This document shows, one piece after another, positions 24,943 to 32,910 of a DNA stretch of 64,000 nt. The stretch comes from Pandoraea cepalis (GTDB taxonomy: Bacteria; Pseudomonadota; Gammaproteobacteria; Burkholderiales; Burkholderiaceae). The notes under the pieces are model-generated. The model had not been told where the DNA came from, ran no database searches, and worked only from the letters and a program-made list of their open reading frames with translations. The translations under genes were made by a program, and so were the position numbers. Location: NCBI RefSeq assembly GCF_902459665.1, contig NZ_CABPSL010000014.1, forward strand, positions 1 through 64,000. Direction: 5' to 3'. The first letter of the stretch is position 1, and the number at the start of each line of letters is the position of its first letter.

Positions 24943-25904
24943 GGGCGCGTCACCTGCACCGGCTGCCCGGGATTGAGTTTGAGGGCGTCTGCCGCGGCGG
25001 GATGTGCTTCGATCATGTAGACGAGCTTGTCGCGCGTGTCGTTGCTGTAGATGACGGGCGGCGTGTACTCGGCCTGATGGGCGACGTACGTGATGCGGGC
25101 GGGCACGCCTGCGCCACATCCGTCGCAGGCGATGTGCACGGTCTGCCCCGCGCTCAGGGTACCCAAGGCGGTCTCCGGCACGAAGAAGCGCACCTTGATG
25201 TTGCCCGGCGGCAGCAGACGCACGACGGGGCTGCCCGCCGCGACCCATTCGCCGATGCGGTACATCGTGTCGTACACGCGCCCGGCGGCGCTCGCGACGG
25301 CATGCTTCTGCGCGAGTTGCCAGTCGGCCTGCGCAAGCGCCGCGCGTGCCACATCGACCTGAGCGGCTTGCGCCTGGCGCTGCGCGTCGCGGCCCGGCAG
25401 TCGCGCGACCGCCAGACTGCTCTGCAACTCCTGCACGCGGGCGCTGCTGCTGCGGGCGTCGGCGCGGCTGGCGTCGAGTTGTTCGCGGGCAATTCCGCCG
25501 GCGGCGTATTGCGCCTGATCTCGGTCGAACTGCGCAAGCGACTTGTCGCGCACGGCGACGGCTTGCTTGAGTTGGGCGGCGGCGACGGCGATCTCGTCGG
25601 GGCGCTTGCCGGTTTCGAGATCGCGCAGCTGGGCCTCGGTGCTGGCGAGCGTCTCGCGCGCGTGGGCCTGTGCGGCCAGTTCATAAGTGGCGTCGAGATC
25701 GAAGAGGGCCTCTCCCGCCTTGACCTCCTGGCCGCGGGTCACCGACAGCGTAATCAGGGTGCCGGCCTGCGACGAGGCGACATAGACGAATTCGCCCTCC
25801 ACATAGCCTTGCCACGGCCGGGCGGAGTGGTCGCCGCAGCCAGCCAGCGCGGCCATGGCGGCAAGGGTGATCGCGTTAGTGCACATGCGGGGGCTTGCCG
25901 GCAT
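24939..25904 (-). CDS. HlyD-family membrane fusion (periplasmic adaptor) protein
   Basis: The 321-residue adaptor joins the inner-membrane exporter to the outer-membrane channel. Its N terminus has a lipobox-like LAALAGC after a short hydrophobic leader. Then come the biotinyl-lipoyl half motif (VYVASSQAGTLITLSV), a long Ala/Gln-rich coiled-coil hairpin (about residues 80-190) and the barrel domain with VRFFVPETALGTLSAGQ. GAGG lies just before the ATG at 25904. It is the first gene of the operon. Similar adaptors are YbhG and YhiI. Confidence 0.92.
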   Translation of the reverse strand: MPASPRMCTNAITLAAMAALAGCGDHSARPWQGYVEGEFVYVASSQAGTLITLSVTRGQEVKAGEALFDLDATYELAAQAHARETLASTEAQLRDLETGKRPDEIAVAAAQLKQAVAVRDKSLAQFDRDQAQYAAGGIAREQLDASRADARSSSARVQELQSSLAVARLPGRDAQRQAQAAQVDVARAALAQADWQLAQKHAVASAAGRVYDTMYRIGEWVAAGSPVVRLLPPGNIKVRFFVPETALGTLSAGQTVHIACDGCGAGVPARITYVAHQAEYTPPVIYSNDTRDKLVYMIEAHPAAADALKLNPGQPVQVTRP

Positions 25905-26086
25905 GACGCGCCTCGTGCGTTGCGGTTGTTCGCTGCCACCTTAGCGCAAAAGCGGGGCAACGAGCAATCCGTCGCCATGCGCGGGCAGGGACTCTCTGCT
26001 ATTGTGCGCACATGTCCGGCGGCGCACGGGGCGCGCGAACCTTAACAGCGCAGCGCACCGGACCTCATGCAAGGAGCTTGATTGAT

Positions 26087-26653
26087 ATGTCTCACGACAC
26101 GTTCGACGAAAACGACTGGAAGCGATTCCTGAAACACATCGGCGAAGACCCGAACCGCCCCGGTCTTCACGAAACGCCGTCGCGCGTTCAAAAGGCCTGG
26201 CGTCAATGGACGTCCGGTTACGGCCAGGATCCGGCCGAAGTGCTCAAGGTCTTCGAAGACGGCGCCGAGCAATACAACGAACTGATCGTCGTACGAGGGA
26301 TTCCCGTCTACAGCCATTGCGAGCACCATCTCGCCCCGTTCTTCGGCAAGGCGACCATCGGCTACCTGCCCAACGGCAAGATCGTCGGATTGTCGAAGCT
26401 CACGCGTCTGGTCGACTGTTTTGCGCGCCGCCTGCAAGTGCAGGAGCGCCTGACTACGCAGATCGCCGAAGCGCTGATGACGCATCTGCAACCAAAGGCA
26501 GTCGGGGTGGTGGTGTCGTGTCGTCACATGTGCATGGAAAGCCGGGGTATTCGCACGGCAGGGGAAGAGACTGTGACGTCGGCGATGCTCGGTGAGTTGC
26601 AGCCGAACCTGGCGTTGCGCACGGAGTTTCTCGCGCTCGCTCGCGACAAATAG
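26087..26653 (+). CDS. folE: FolE, GTP cyclohydrolase I
   Basis: FolE converts GTP to 7,8-dihydroneopterin triphosphate, the first step of folate synthesis. The 188-residue protein has the zinc and active-site motifs YSHCEHHLAPFFG and CRHMCMESRG. AAGGAG precedes the ATG at 26087; the frame upstream to 26012 lacks family residues. It is shorter at the N terminus than E. coli FolE and resembles the second, compact FolE type common in Burkholderiaceae. It is divergent from the efflux operon and is followed by a strong terminator. Confidence 0.95.
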   Translation: MSHDTFDENDWKRFLKHIGEDPNRPGLHETPSRVQKAWRQWTSGYGQDPAEVLKVFEDGAEQYNELIVVRGIPVYSHCEHHLAPFFGKATIGYLPNGKIVGLSKLTRLVDCFARRLQVQERLTTQIAEALMTHLQPKAVGVVVSCRHMCMESRGIRTAGEETVTSAMLGELQPNLALRTEFLALARDK

Positions 26654-26674
26654 TCGCAGGAAGGCGTACCCACG

Positions 26675-26712
26675 AAAAGCGCTGGCGGGGATGTCCCGCC
26701 AGCGCTTTTTTT
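26675..26712. terminator. Bidirectional terminator between folE and the PEBP-like gene
   Basis: A 14-bp stem (26676-26689 with 26695-26708) closes a five-base loop. It is followed by seven T residues (26706-26712) on the + strand and preceded by four A residues, giving a T-run on the - strand. It serves two convergent genes. Confidence 0.9.
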
Positions 26713-26731
26713 GCTGTGCGACGGCGAGCGC

Positions 26732-27310
26732 TTACCGGCCGTACCGCGCCACGACGGTCGAGCCGTTCAACGTGTGACCGGCCAGCGCAGCAGTCAGACC
26801 GTTGGCGTCGAGCCCCGGTGGCAGACGGCCCGGTTCCAGATCGGTGGCCGTCACCGTAATGATGTAGTGATGCGGCGAATCGCCGACCGGCGGACACGCG
26901 CCGCGATAGGCCATTGCGCCGCTGACGTTCTTGCCCAGCGTGACGTGCTCGTTCGTTTCATTGCCCGCCCCGGCCGCGAGCGACGAGACGGTCGCCGGAA
27001 TGTTATAGGCGAGCCAATGCACCACGCCGCCGCCTTTCGCGCCGTCCGGGTCCTTCATCGTGATGACCACGCTGCGCGTGGCTTGCGGCAGATGCTGCCA
27101 CGCGAGCGGCGGGCTCACATTCTTGCCCCCGCACTCGCCCAGCCCGGCGTGGATCGCTGGCAGCATGCCGCCGTCGGCGAACGCGCTCGACGACACGCTC
27201 ATGCCTTCGGCACAGGCCACCCCGGCGCCGGTGGCGAGCGTCACGGCCACGGCTGCCGCGCCGGCGATTCGCAACGATGGCTTTCCCGTAGCGGATGAAA
27301 GTCGATTCAT
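26732..27310 (-). CDS. YbhB/YbcL-family (PEBP, Raf-kinase-inhibitor-like) protein, exported
   Basis: The 192-residue protein has a clear signal peptide (AAAVAVTLATGAGVACAEG) and then a phosphatidylethanolamine-binding-protein fold of the bacterial YbhB/YbcL type. It includes SPPLAWQHLP, VVITMKDPD, VHWLAYNIP, and the anion-binding YRGACPPVGDSPHHY segment. AGGAGG seven bases upstream fixes the ATG at 27310. YbcL-type periplasmic members are known, but the bacterial ligand is not. It lies 11 bases after the end of the cyd-type operon on the same strand and may be co-transcribed with it. Confidence 0.9.
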   Translation of the reverse strand: MNRLSSATGKPSLRIAGAAAVAVTLATGAGVACAEGMSVSSSAFADGGMLPAIHAGLGECGGKNVSPPLAWQHLPQATRSVVITMKDPDGAKGGGVVHWLAYNIPATVSSLAAGAGNETNEHVTLGKNVSGAMAYRGACPPVGDSPHHYIITVTATDLEPGRLPPGLDANGLTAALAGHTLNGSTVVARYGR

Positions 27311-27321
27311 AAGCACGCCTC

Positions 27322-27507
27322 CTATTTGGCAGATGCAATGATGAGCTTGAATGGTAGTGCAAGGAGGGCGGTGCCGGCCGCACCGGCGCACCAGAGCGCG
27401 ACAAACCATCCCCAGCCAATCAACCGCGCCCGCCAGGCGGGGTGGGCGACGGCTCGCTCGCGCCGCTGGCGCACGGCGGGCCGCACGAGGTCAGTGATAG
27501 TGCGCAT
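27322..27507 (-). CDS. DUF2474-type small subunit of the bd oxidase
   Basis: The 61-residue protein has a basic N-terminal half (many Arg) and one membrane segment (about residues 30-55, GWGWFVALWCAGAAGTALLALPF). Small DUF2474 proteins with this look are encoded just after CydB in cyanide-insensitive oxidase operons and are thought to play a role like CydX. It overlaps the cydB 3' end by 17 bases, which suggests coupled translation. Confidence 0.75.
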   Translation of the reverse strand: MRTITDLVRPAVRQRRERAVAHPAWRARLIGWGWFVALWCAGAAGTALLALPFKLIIASAK

Positions 27508-28489
27508 CGTGAGCCACCTTGCCGCGAAATACCCAGTAGGCCAGCATCGTATAGCCGAGGATCACCGGAATAATGAAGGCCGCGCCCCATAGCGTGAACG
27601 ACAGACTCGACTGCGGGGCGGCGGCGTCCCACAGCGTGATGCCTGGGAGAATCGCGTACGGATACGCGCTGATCAGCAGCCCGCTGTACCCCAGAAACAC
27701 GAGTCCGATGGCGAGCCAGAAGGGCGTGGCATCGTGCGAGCGGCGCAACACGCGGCGCATGACGAGCGTTGCGCCCGCCACGAGGAACGGCACCGGCAGG
27801 CAGCGCCAGAACCACTGGTCGGCGAACCAGCGATCTGCCACGAGCGGCACGCGCAGCGGTGTCCACAGCGACACGACGGCCATCGTGGCCACGAGCGCGA
27901 GCGTCAGCGGCCAGGCGAGCACACGCAAGCGTCGCTGCAGATCGCCCTCGGTCTTGCCGATCAGCCAGCAGGCGCCGAGCAGCGCGTACGTCACGACCAG
28001 GCCCAGCCCGGTGAACAGGTTGAAGGCGGTGACCCAGGCGAAGGCGTCGCCCGCGAACTGGCCGTTCTCCACCGGAATGCCCGACAGATACGCGCCGAGC
28101 GAGACGCCCTGAAAGAACGTTGCGCCGGCCGAGCCACCGATGAAGGCGAGATCCCACCACGGCCGGGTGCGCTGCGACTTGCCGCGAATCTCGAACGCCA
28201 CGCCTCGGAAGATCAGGCACACGAGCATGAGCACGAGCGGAAGATACAGCGCCGAGAGGAGTACCGAATACACCATTGGGAACGCGGCGAGCAATCCGGC
28301 GCCCCCGAGTACGAGCCATGTTTCGTTGCCGTCCCAGACGGGGGCGACGGAGTGCATCATCGTGTCGCGTTCGCGCGCGTCGGGGAAGAACGGGAAAAGA
28401 ATGCCGATGCCGAGGTCGAAGCCGTCGAGCACCACGTAGAGAAACAGGCCGAGCGCGATGATGGCGGCCCACGCCAAAGTCAGATCCAT
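27491..28489 (-). CDS. cydB: CydB/CioB, bd-type quinol oxidase subunit II
   Basis: The 332-residue integral membrane protein is subunit II of a cytochrome bd-type quinol oxidase. The N-terminal YVVLDGFDLGIGILFPF and DGNETWLVLGGAGLLAAFP motifs are diagnostic. It has about eight to nine membrane segments. It lies 40 bases after cydA. Together with the short quinol loop in CydA and the DUF2474 gene, this points to the CioAB (cyanide-insensitive) subtype. Confidence 0.95.
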   Translation of the reverse strand: MDLTLAWAAIIALGLFLYVVLDGFDLGIGILFPFFPDARERDTMMHSVAPVWDGNETWLVLGGAGLLAAFPMVYSVLLSALYLPLVLMLVCLIFRGVAFEIRGKSQRTRPWWDLAFIGGSAGATFFQGVSLGAYLSGIPVENGQFAGDAFAWVTAFNLFTGLGLVVTYALLGACWLIGKTEGDLQRRLRVLAWPLTLALVATMAVVSLWTPLRVPLVADRWFADQWFWRCLPVPFLVAGATLVMRRVLRRSHDATPFWLAIGLVFLGYSGLLISAYPYAILPGITLWDAAAPQSSLSFTLWGAAFIIPVILGYTMLAYWVFRGKVAHDAHYH

Positions 28490-28529
28490 GAGAAATCTCG
28501 GTAACGTCGATGTCGTGATGGGGGGGCGA

Positions 28530-29975
28530 TCAAGTGGCGTGCGCGCCGTCGGTGTCCATTCGTCCGGATAGCCCGGACAGGGCGGGGGCGGTTTGCGCCG
28601 CGAGGTGGCCGCGTGGCGACGTGTGATCGCTGCTGGACGTCGCCGACGGCTCGCCGGGCAACACCGGACCGACGCGCAGCCACTTGAGCAGGTAATAGAT
28701 GCCCGTGCCGAACACGAGGCAGTAGGTGAGCACGAGCACCAGCAGCGAGACCTGCACCTGTTGGGCGCTCACCGGCGACACGGCGTGCGCGGTGCGCATC
28801 ACCCCGTAGACGACCCACGGCTGGCGTCCGGCTTCGGTGGTGACCCAACCCGCCAGCAACGCAACGAAGCCGGTCGGCGATAGGACGAGCATGGCGCGGG
28901 CGAAGCGGCGCGACGTGAAGAGCGTGCCGCGACGGCGCAGCCACACGGCGGTTAGCGCAGCGGCGATCATGGCGAGGCCGAGACCGACCATGATGCGAAA
29001 ACTCCAGAACACCAGCGGCACGTTGGGGCGTTCGTCCTTCGGGAATTCCTTCAGACCACGAATCTCGCCGTCCCAGCGATGCGTGAGGATGAGGCTACCC
29101 AGGTGCGGTACTTCAAGCGCATAACGCGTGGTCTCGGCGGCCATGTCGGGCCAGCCGAACAGGTTGAGCGGCGTGCCGCCGGTCTTCGTCTCCCAAAGCC
29201 CTTCGATGGCGGCGAGCTTGGCCGGTTGGTATTCACGTGTGTTCAGGCCATGAAGATCGCCGACGACGGCCTGCAACGGGGCGAAGATCAGCAGCAGCCA
29301 CATGGCCATGGAAAACATGGTCTTGACGGCCGGGTCGCGGCGCCCGCGCAGCAGGTGCCATGCACCGGTGCCCGCCACGACCAGCGCGGCCACGACGAAC
29401 GCCGCGATGCTCATATGCGCCAGCCGATACGGGAAGGACGGGTTGAAGATGACGTCCCACCACGACAGCACGACCACGCGGCCGTCGACGATCTCGACAC
29501 CCTGCGGCGTTTGCATCCAGCTATTCGACGCGAGAATCCAGAACGTCGAAATCAACGTGCCGACGGCCACGCACAAGGTCGCGGCGAAGTGCGCACGCTC
29601 GCTGACGCGGTTCCAACCGAACAGCATGATGCCGAGAAAGCCCGCTTCGAGGAAGAACGCGGTCATCACCTCGTAAGTGAGCAGCGGCCCGGTGACCGCG
29701 CCGGCGAAACTCGAAAAGCCCGACCAGTTGGTGCCGAACTGATAGGCCATCACCACGCCGGAGACGACGCCCATGCCGAAGCACACCGCGAAGGCCTTCG
29801 ACCAGAAGCGACACAGATCGAGATAGTGCGGCTGACGTGTTTTGAGCCAGAGACCTTCCAGCACGGCGATGAAGCTCGCCAGACCAATGGAGACGGCGGG
29901 AAATACGATGTGAAACGAGACCGTGAACGCGAATTGCAGGCGCGCGAGGTCGACAGCTTCTGGAGCGGCAGTCAT
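28530..29975 (-). CDS. cydA: CydA/CioA, bd-type quinol oxidase subunit I
   Basis: Subunit I carries the hemes and the quinol site of cytochrome bd-type oxidase. The 481-residue protein has the heme-ligand His22 (FTVSFHIVFPAVS), the GTNWSGFSSFAG segment, the quinol-loop region with LNTREYQPAKLAAIEG, and GRQPWVVYGVMRT near the end. It is about 40 residues shorter than E. coli CydA, which fits the truncated quinol loop of the Cio subtype. The enzyme reduces oxygen at low potential and resists cyanide in characterised members. It leads the operon. I could not find a perfect FNR/ANR box upstream. Confidence 0.95.
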   Translation of the reverse strand: MTAAPEAVDLARLQFAFTVSFHIVFPAVSIGLASFIAVLEGLWLKTRQPHYLDLCRFWSKAFAVCFGMGVVSGVVMAYQFGTNWSGFSSFAGAVTGPLLTYEVMTAFFLEAGFLGIMLFGWNRVSERAHFAATLCVAVGTLISTFWILASNSWMQTPQGVEIVDGRVVVLSWWDVIFNPSFPYRLAHMSIAAFVVAALVVAGTGAWHLLRGRRDPAVKTMFSMAMWLLLIFAPLQAVVGDLHGLNTREYQPAKLAAIEGLWETKTGGTPLNLFGWPDMAAETTRYALEVPHLGSLILTHRWDGEIRGLKEFPKDERPNVPLVFWSFRIMVGLGLAMIAAALTAVWLRRRGTLFTSRRFARAMLVLSPTGFVALLAGWVTTEAGRQPWVVYGVMRTAHAVSPVSAQQVQVSLLVLVLTYCLVFGTGIYYLLKWLRVGPVLPGEPSATSSSDHTSPRGHLAAQTAPALSGLSGRMDTDGAHAT

Positions 29976-30205
29976 GTCGTGATCAATGTAGGCAAACCAA
30001 CCCTGTCTATAGGGCGACCCTCACTGCCGACCGCCCCTTGTTTGCCTGCATGGTAGGACGTGCTGCACCGCAGCACGCGTGACAAGACGTCACATGCGGC
30101 GCATTGACGCGGCATCAATTGCCACGTCGATTTGCGCTAGTGGCCTGTTTTTGTGGGGATTCGCGTCCTCGCCGGGTGCGACCTCATGTCACACGCAGGC
30201 GGGCG

Positions 30206-30877
30206 CTACGCGAGCAATCCGGCGCCGATATTGATCGACAGGCCGAGCACGGCGAGATTGAAGAAGAACGAGAGAACGGCCTGCGCGAGCGCGGTGCGTC
30301 GCATGCGGCGCGATGTCAGCGCGATGTCTGCGGTTTGCGAGGCGACGGCGATGGTGAACGAGAAATACAGGAAATCCCAGTAATCCGGATCGCAGTCGCG
30401 CTCGGGCCAGGCCAGCGCGAAGGGCGACTCCGTATCCGTGAAGTACAACCGCGCGTAATGCAGCGTGTAGATCGTCGGCACGAGGAACCATCCGGCGATG
30501 AGCGTGGCGGCCGCGAACAGCACATGCTCCGAGGCCTGATGCGGGGCGCCGGTCTTGGCGCTCGCCAGCACGTGGATGATGGCGGCCACACTGGCGATGG
30601 CCGACAGGCTGACCACGGTGAGCACGATGGCCGCGCTCTGGTCTTCCTGCTCGGCAAAGCGCTCGATGCTGCGCTTGGGGGCGGTGACCATCATGAGCCA
30701 GATCATCGCGAGATAGGACCAGGCGCCTGTGTTCCAGCCGATCAATATGCGCGTTATCGTGCTGGACTCCCCGCTCACGAAGACCTGGACGAAGAGTCCG
30801 GCAAGCACGCCGAGAGCGATGGCGATGAGCAGTCGCGGATGGAAGCGAAGCAGATGCGGGAAAAGCTTGGCGTTCAT
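30206..30877 (-). CDS. DUF1345 inner-membrane protein
   Basis: The 223-residue protein has about five to six membrane segments and the DUF1345 signature near the C terminus (DPDYWDFLYFSFTIAVASQTADI followed by RRMRR). The start is the ATG at 30877; a TTG two codons upstream is less likely. The function of this family is unknown; a two-pore channel-like resemblance of its YFSFT segment is only an impression. It is transcribed on the same strand as, and upstream of, cydA, but with a 230-base gap. Confidence 0.85.
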   Translation of the reverse strand: MNAKLFPHLLRFHPRLLIAIALGVLAGLFVQVFVSGESSTITRILIGWNTGAWSYLAMIWLMMVTAPKRSIERFAEQEDQSAAIVLTVVSLSAIASVAAIIHVLASAKTGAPHQASEHVLFAAATLIAGWFLVPTIYTLHYARLYFTDTESPFALAWPERDCDPDYWDFLYFSFTIAVASQTADIALTSRRMRRTALAQAVLSFFFNLAVLGLSINIGAGLLA

Positions 30878-30976
30878 GAGCAATGTCTGGACGGTGGCGA
30901 TAGGCGGTTCGATTATCCACCAACCCGGTCATTCACCGGTCGTGGGCGGAAATGCGGCCTGCTCGGCAGGCGGGCG

Positions 30977-30991
30977 GCACAGTTGTGGTGC
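30977..30991. promoter_or_regulatory. NtrC-like enhancer site
   Basis: GCAC, seven bases, GTGC (30977-30991) fits the core of the known NtrC-binding consensus. It lies about 200 bases upstream of the predicted transcription start of the nitrate transporter, within enhancer range. Only one copy is clear, so confidence is modest. Confidence 0.45.
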
Positions 30992-31156
30992 GCCGCCGCA
31001 TCGCGATGCGGCATCGTGCCCGTTGCGGTGTCACCGGGGGCGTCGCGAGCACAACGCCGCGCGGCCGATTGCGCGATTTTTCTGATGACCTCGACATCCT
31101 GCCTCGCCTTGTCCTGCGGGGCTCTGCCCAGTCTCGAGCCTATTCTGGCAAGCACA

Positions 31157-31172
31157 TGGCACGCCATTTGCT
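31157..31172 (+). promoter_or_regulatory. Sigma-54 (RpoN) promoter of the nitrate transporter
   Basis: TGGCAC (31157-31162), five bases, then TTGCT (31168-31172) matches the -24/-12 promoter element. The start of transcription should be close to 31183, just ahead of the first leader hairpin. Sigma-54 promoters are typical for nitrogen-assimilation genes. Confidence 0.85.
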
Positions 31173-31182
31173 AAGCAGTAGG

Positions 31183-31325
31183 CAAGGCCAACGACGGCCG
31201 AGAGAAGACAAGCGAATTTTCTGCACCGCATGTATGACTTCCGCGCGAGCGCGGACTTCGGGGCAACGGCGTCCCGAAGCCATAGGCCTGTTCACAGGCA
31301 TACGGCTTCGGGGCGCTTTTTTTTT
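31183..31325 (+). promoter_or_regulatory. Nitrate-responsive leader, NasT/NasR (ANTAR) antitermination type
   Basis: The predicted 5' leader has two hairpins with six-base loops. Hairpin 1: stem GGCC 31186-31189 with 31196-31199, loop AACGAC. Hairpin 2: 9-bp stem 31256-31264 with 31271-31279, loop AACGGC. Both loops have A at position 1 and G at position 4, the reported ANTAR-protein recognition pattern. The 3' arm of hairpin 2 is also part of the 5' arm of the terminator (31269-31325), so the two structures exclude each other. In known systems, nitrate or nitrite lets the ANTAR protein hold hairpin 2 and allows read-through. No ANTAR gene is in this window. Confidence 0.75.
31269..31325 (+). 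terminator. Leader terminator before the nitrate transporter
   Basis: A stem of about 22 positions with two mismatches (31269-31290 with 31295-31316) closes a TTCA loop and is followed by nine T residues (31317-31325). It ends only 24 bases before the start codon at 31349, so it would block expression unless antitermination occurs. Confidence 0.92.
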
Positions 31326-31348
31326 GGCATACGAATACGAGGGTATCC

Positions 31349-32737
31349 ATGAGCACGCTCACGCAATCGTTGAAAAGTGGCAACTGGCGCGCGCTGGTTG
31401 CGTGTTTTCTCTACTTCGACACGGGTTTCACCGTCTGGGTGATGCTCGGCCCTCTGGCGCCGTTCATCAGCAAGGACATTGCGATGACGCCCGCACAAAC
31501 GGGCTTTCTCGTGGCGGTGCCGGTGCTGGGCGCGGCGATTCTGCGCGTCACGCTGGGCAACCTGTATCAGGCCTACGACGGTCGCAAGATCGCGTTGATG
31601 GGGATCACCTTGTCGGCGATTCCGTCGGTCGTGCTGCTGCTGATGCCGGGTGCGCCGTCGTACACGCTGCTGCTCGTACTCGGTGTGCTCCTCGGCATCG
31701 GCGGCGCGAGCTTCGCCGTGGCGTTGCCGATGGCAGGCAGCAACTATCCGCCGAAGGTACAGGGGCTGGTGTTGGGTCTCGCCGCGGCGGGCAACATTGG
31801 CGCGGTGCTCGATGGCTTCATGTTCCCGGGACTGGCCGAGCACTACGGCTGGGCACGTGCGGCCGGTGCCGCCCTGCCGTTGCTCGCGCTTGCCGCGCTG
31901 GCGCTGGTGTTCTGGGCAAAGGATCAGGGTGTGAAGTCGGGCAGCGCGCCGCGCGCGTTCACGAGCTTCTTCATTACCGTGTTCGGTCTAATCGCGCTCG
32001 TGTTGTGCGTGCATGCCGGCGCATTCGGCGAAGGCAAGGCCGGTGTGTTGCTGCTGCCGGTGCTGGGCGCGTTGCTGGCGATTGCCGTGTTGCCGCGTCA
32101 CTATCGCGGCGTGCTCGGCGAACGGGACACGTGGGTCATCATGCTGGTCTACAGCATCACGTTCGGTGGTTTTGTCGGCATGTCGTCGTATGTGACCACG
32201 CTGCTCATCTCGCTGTACAGCATGCCGCGCATCGAGGCGGGGCTGTTCATGTCGCTGCTCGCGTTCCTCGGTGCGCTGGTGCGTCCCATCGGCGGAATGG
32301 TGGCCGACCGAATCTCTGGCGTGCGCGCGCTGGTGCTGCTGCTCGCGGCGATTTCGGTCATCGATTTTGTCTTTGCCGCGTGGATGCCCCCGCAAGGTGC
32401 CGGTGTCGCTCTGCTCGTGCTGATCTACCTGTGCTTCGGTCTCGGTAACGGCGCCACGTTCCAGCTCGTGCCGCAACGCTGGCAAGGCAAGACGGGGCTG
32501 ATGTCGGGCATCATCGGCGCGGCCGGTGGCATTGGCGGCTTCTACCTGCCGGTCATCATGGGCATGGCCAAGGAATCGACGGGCAGTTACCAGATGGGCT
32601 TCGCCACGTTCGGCGCACTGGCGGCGCTGGCGTTCTTGCTGGTCGTCGCCCTGCGCACGCGCTGGATGTCGTGGGCACTGCCCGCGGAGATGGTCGGTGG
32701 CGCGGTCCTCGCAGGCGGCGTGGCGCACGTCGAGTAA
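31349..32737 (+). CDS. narK: NarK/NasA-type nitrate/nitrite transporter (MFS)
   Basis: The 462-residue protein has 12 predicted membrane segments and the two Gly-rich nitrate-signature segments of nitrate/nitrite porters: LAAAGNIGAVLDG in segment 5 and IGAAGGIGGFYLP in segment 11. It should bring nitrate into, or nitrite out of, the cytoplasm. Its control region (sigma-54 promoter plus ANTAR-type leader) points to nitrate assimilation rather than respiration. Unusually, no nitrate or nitrite reductase gene follows; the next gene is convergent. The symbol is given for the family; nasA would serve equally. Confidence 0.88.
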   Translation: MSTLTQSLKSGNWRALVACFLYFDTGFTVWVMLGPLAPFISKDIAMTPAQTGFLVAVPVLGAAILRVTLGNLYQAYDGRKIALMGITLSAIPSVVLLLMPGAPSYTLLLVLGVLLGIGGASFAVALPMAGSNYPPKVQGLVLGLAAAGNIGAVLDGFMFPGLAEHYGWARAAGAALPLLALAALALVFWAKDQGVKSGSAPRAFTSFFITVFGLIALVLCVHAGAFGEGKAGVLLLPVLGALLAIAVLPRHYRGVLGERDTWVIMLVYSITFGGFVGMSSYVTTLLISLYSMPRIEAGLFMSLLAFLGALVRPIGGMVADRISGVRALVLLLAAISVIDFVFAAWMPPQGAGVALLVLIYLCFGLGNGATFQLVPQRWQGKTGLMSGIIGAAGGIGGFYLPVIMGMAKESTGSYQMGFATFGALAALAFLLVVALRTRWMSWALPAEMVGGAVLAGGVAHVE

Positions 32738-32910
32738 GCGAAACGCGTCCGCGCACTCGCGGCCCGTCGATGCTTCGGCACGACGGGCCGTTTGGCTTTC
32801 TGGCGCAGCTTCGCACTCGATGTCTCAATCCAGACCGGCCGGCGCGTTTCCCCATCCATCGGCCCCTGTAGCCCAATGGCACCGTGCCTGTGCGCCAGAA
32901 GCATCACACG

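Larger units (their letters stand above)
30878..31348. other. Regulatory region between the DUF1345 gene and the nitrate transporter
   Basis: No gene is seen in these 471 bases. The right half holds the sigma-54 promoter, the antitermination leader and the terminator described in the next entries. The left half holds an NtrC-like site and must also contain the DUF1345 promoter on the other strand. Confidence 0.6.

Noticed and set aside
30105-30120. FNR/ANR-like box (TTGAC...ATCAA) upstream of cydA
   Set aside because: The spacing between the half sites is five bases instead of four and the first half has a mismatch, so it does not meet the consensus.
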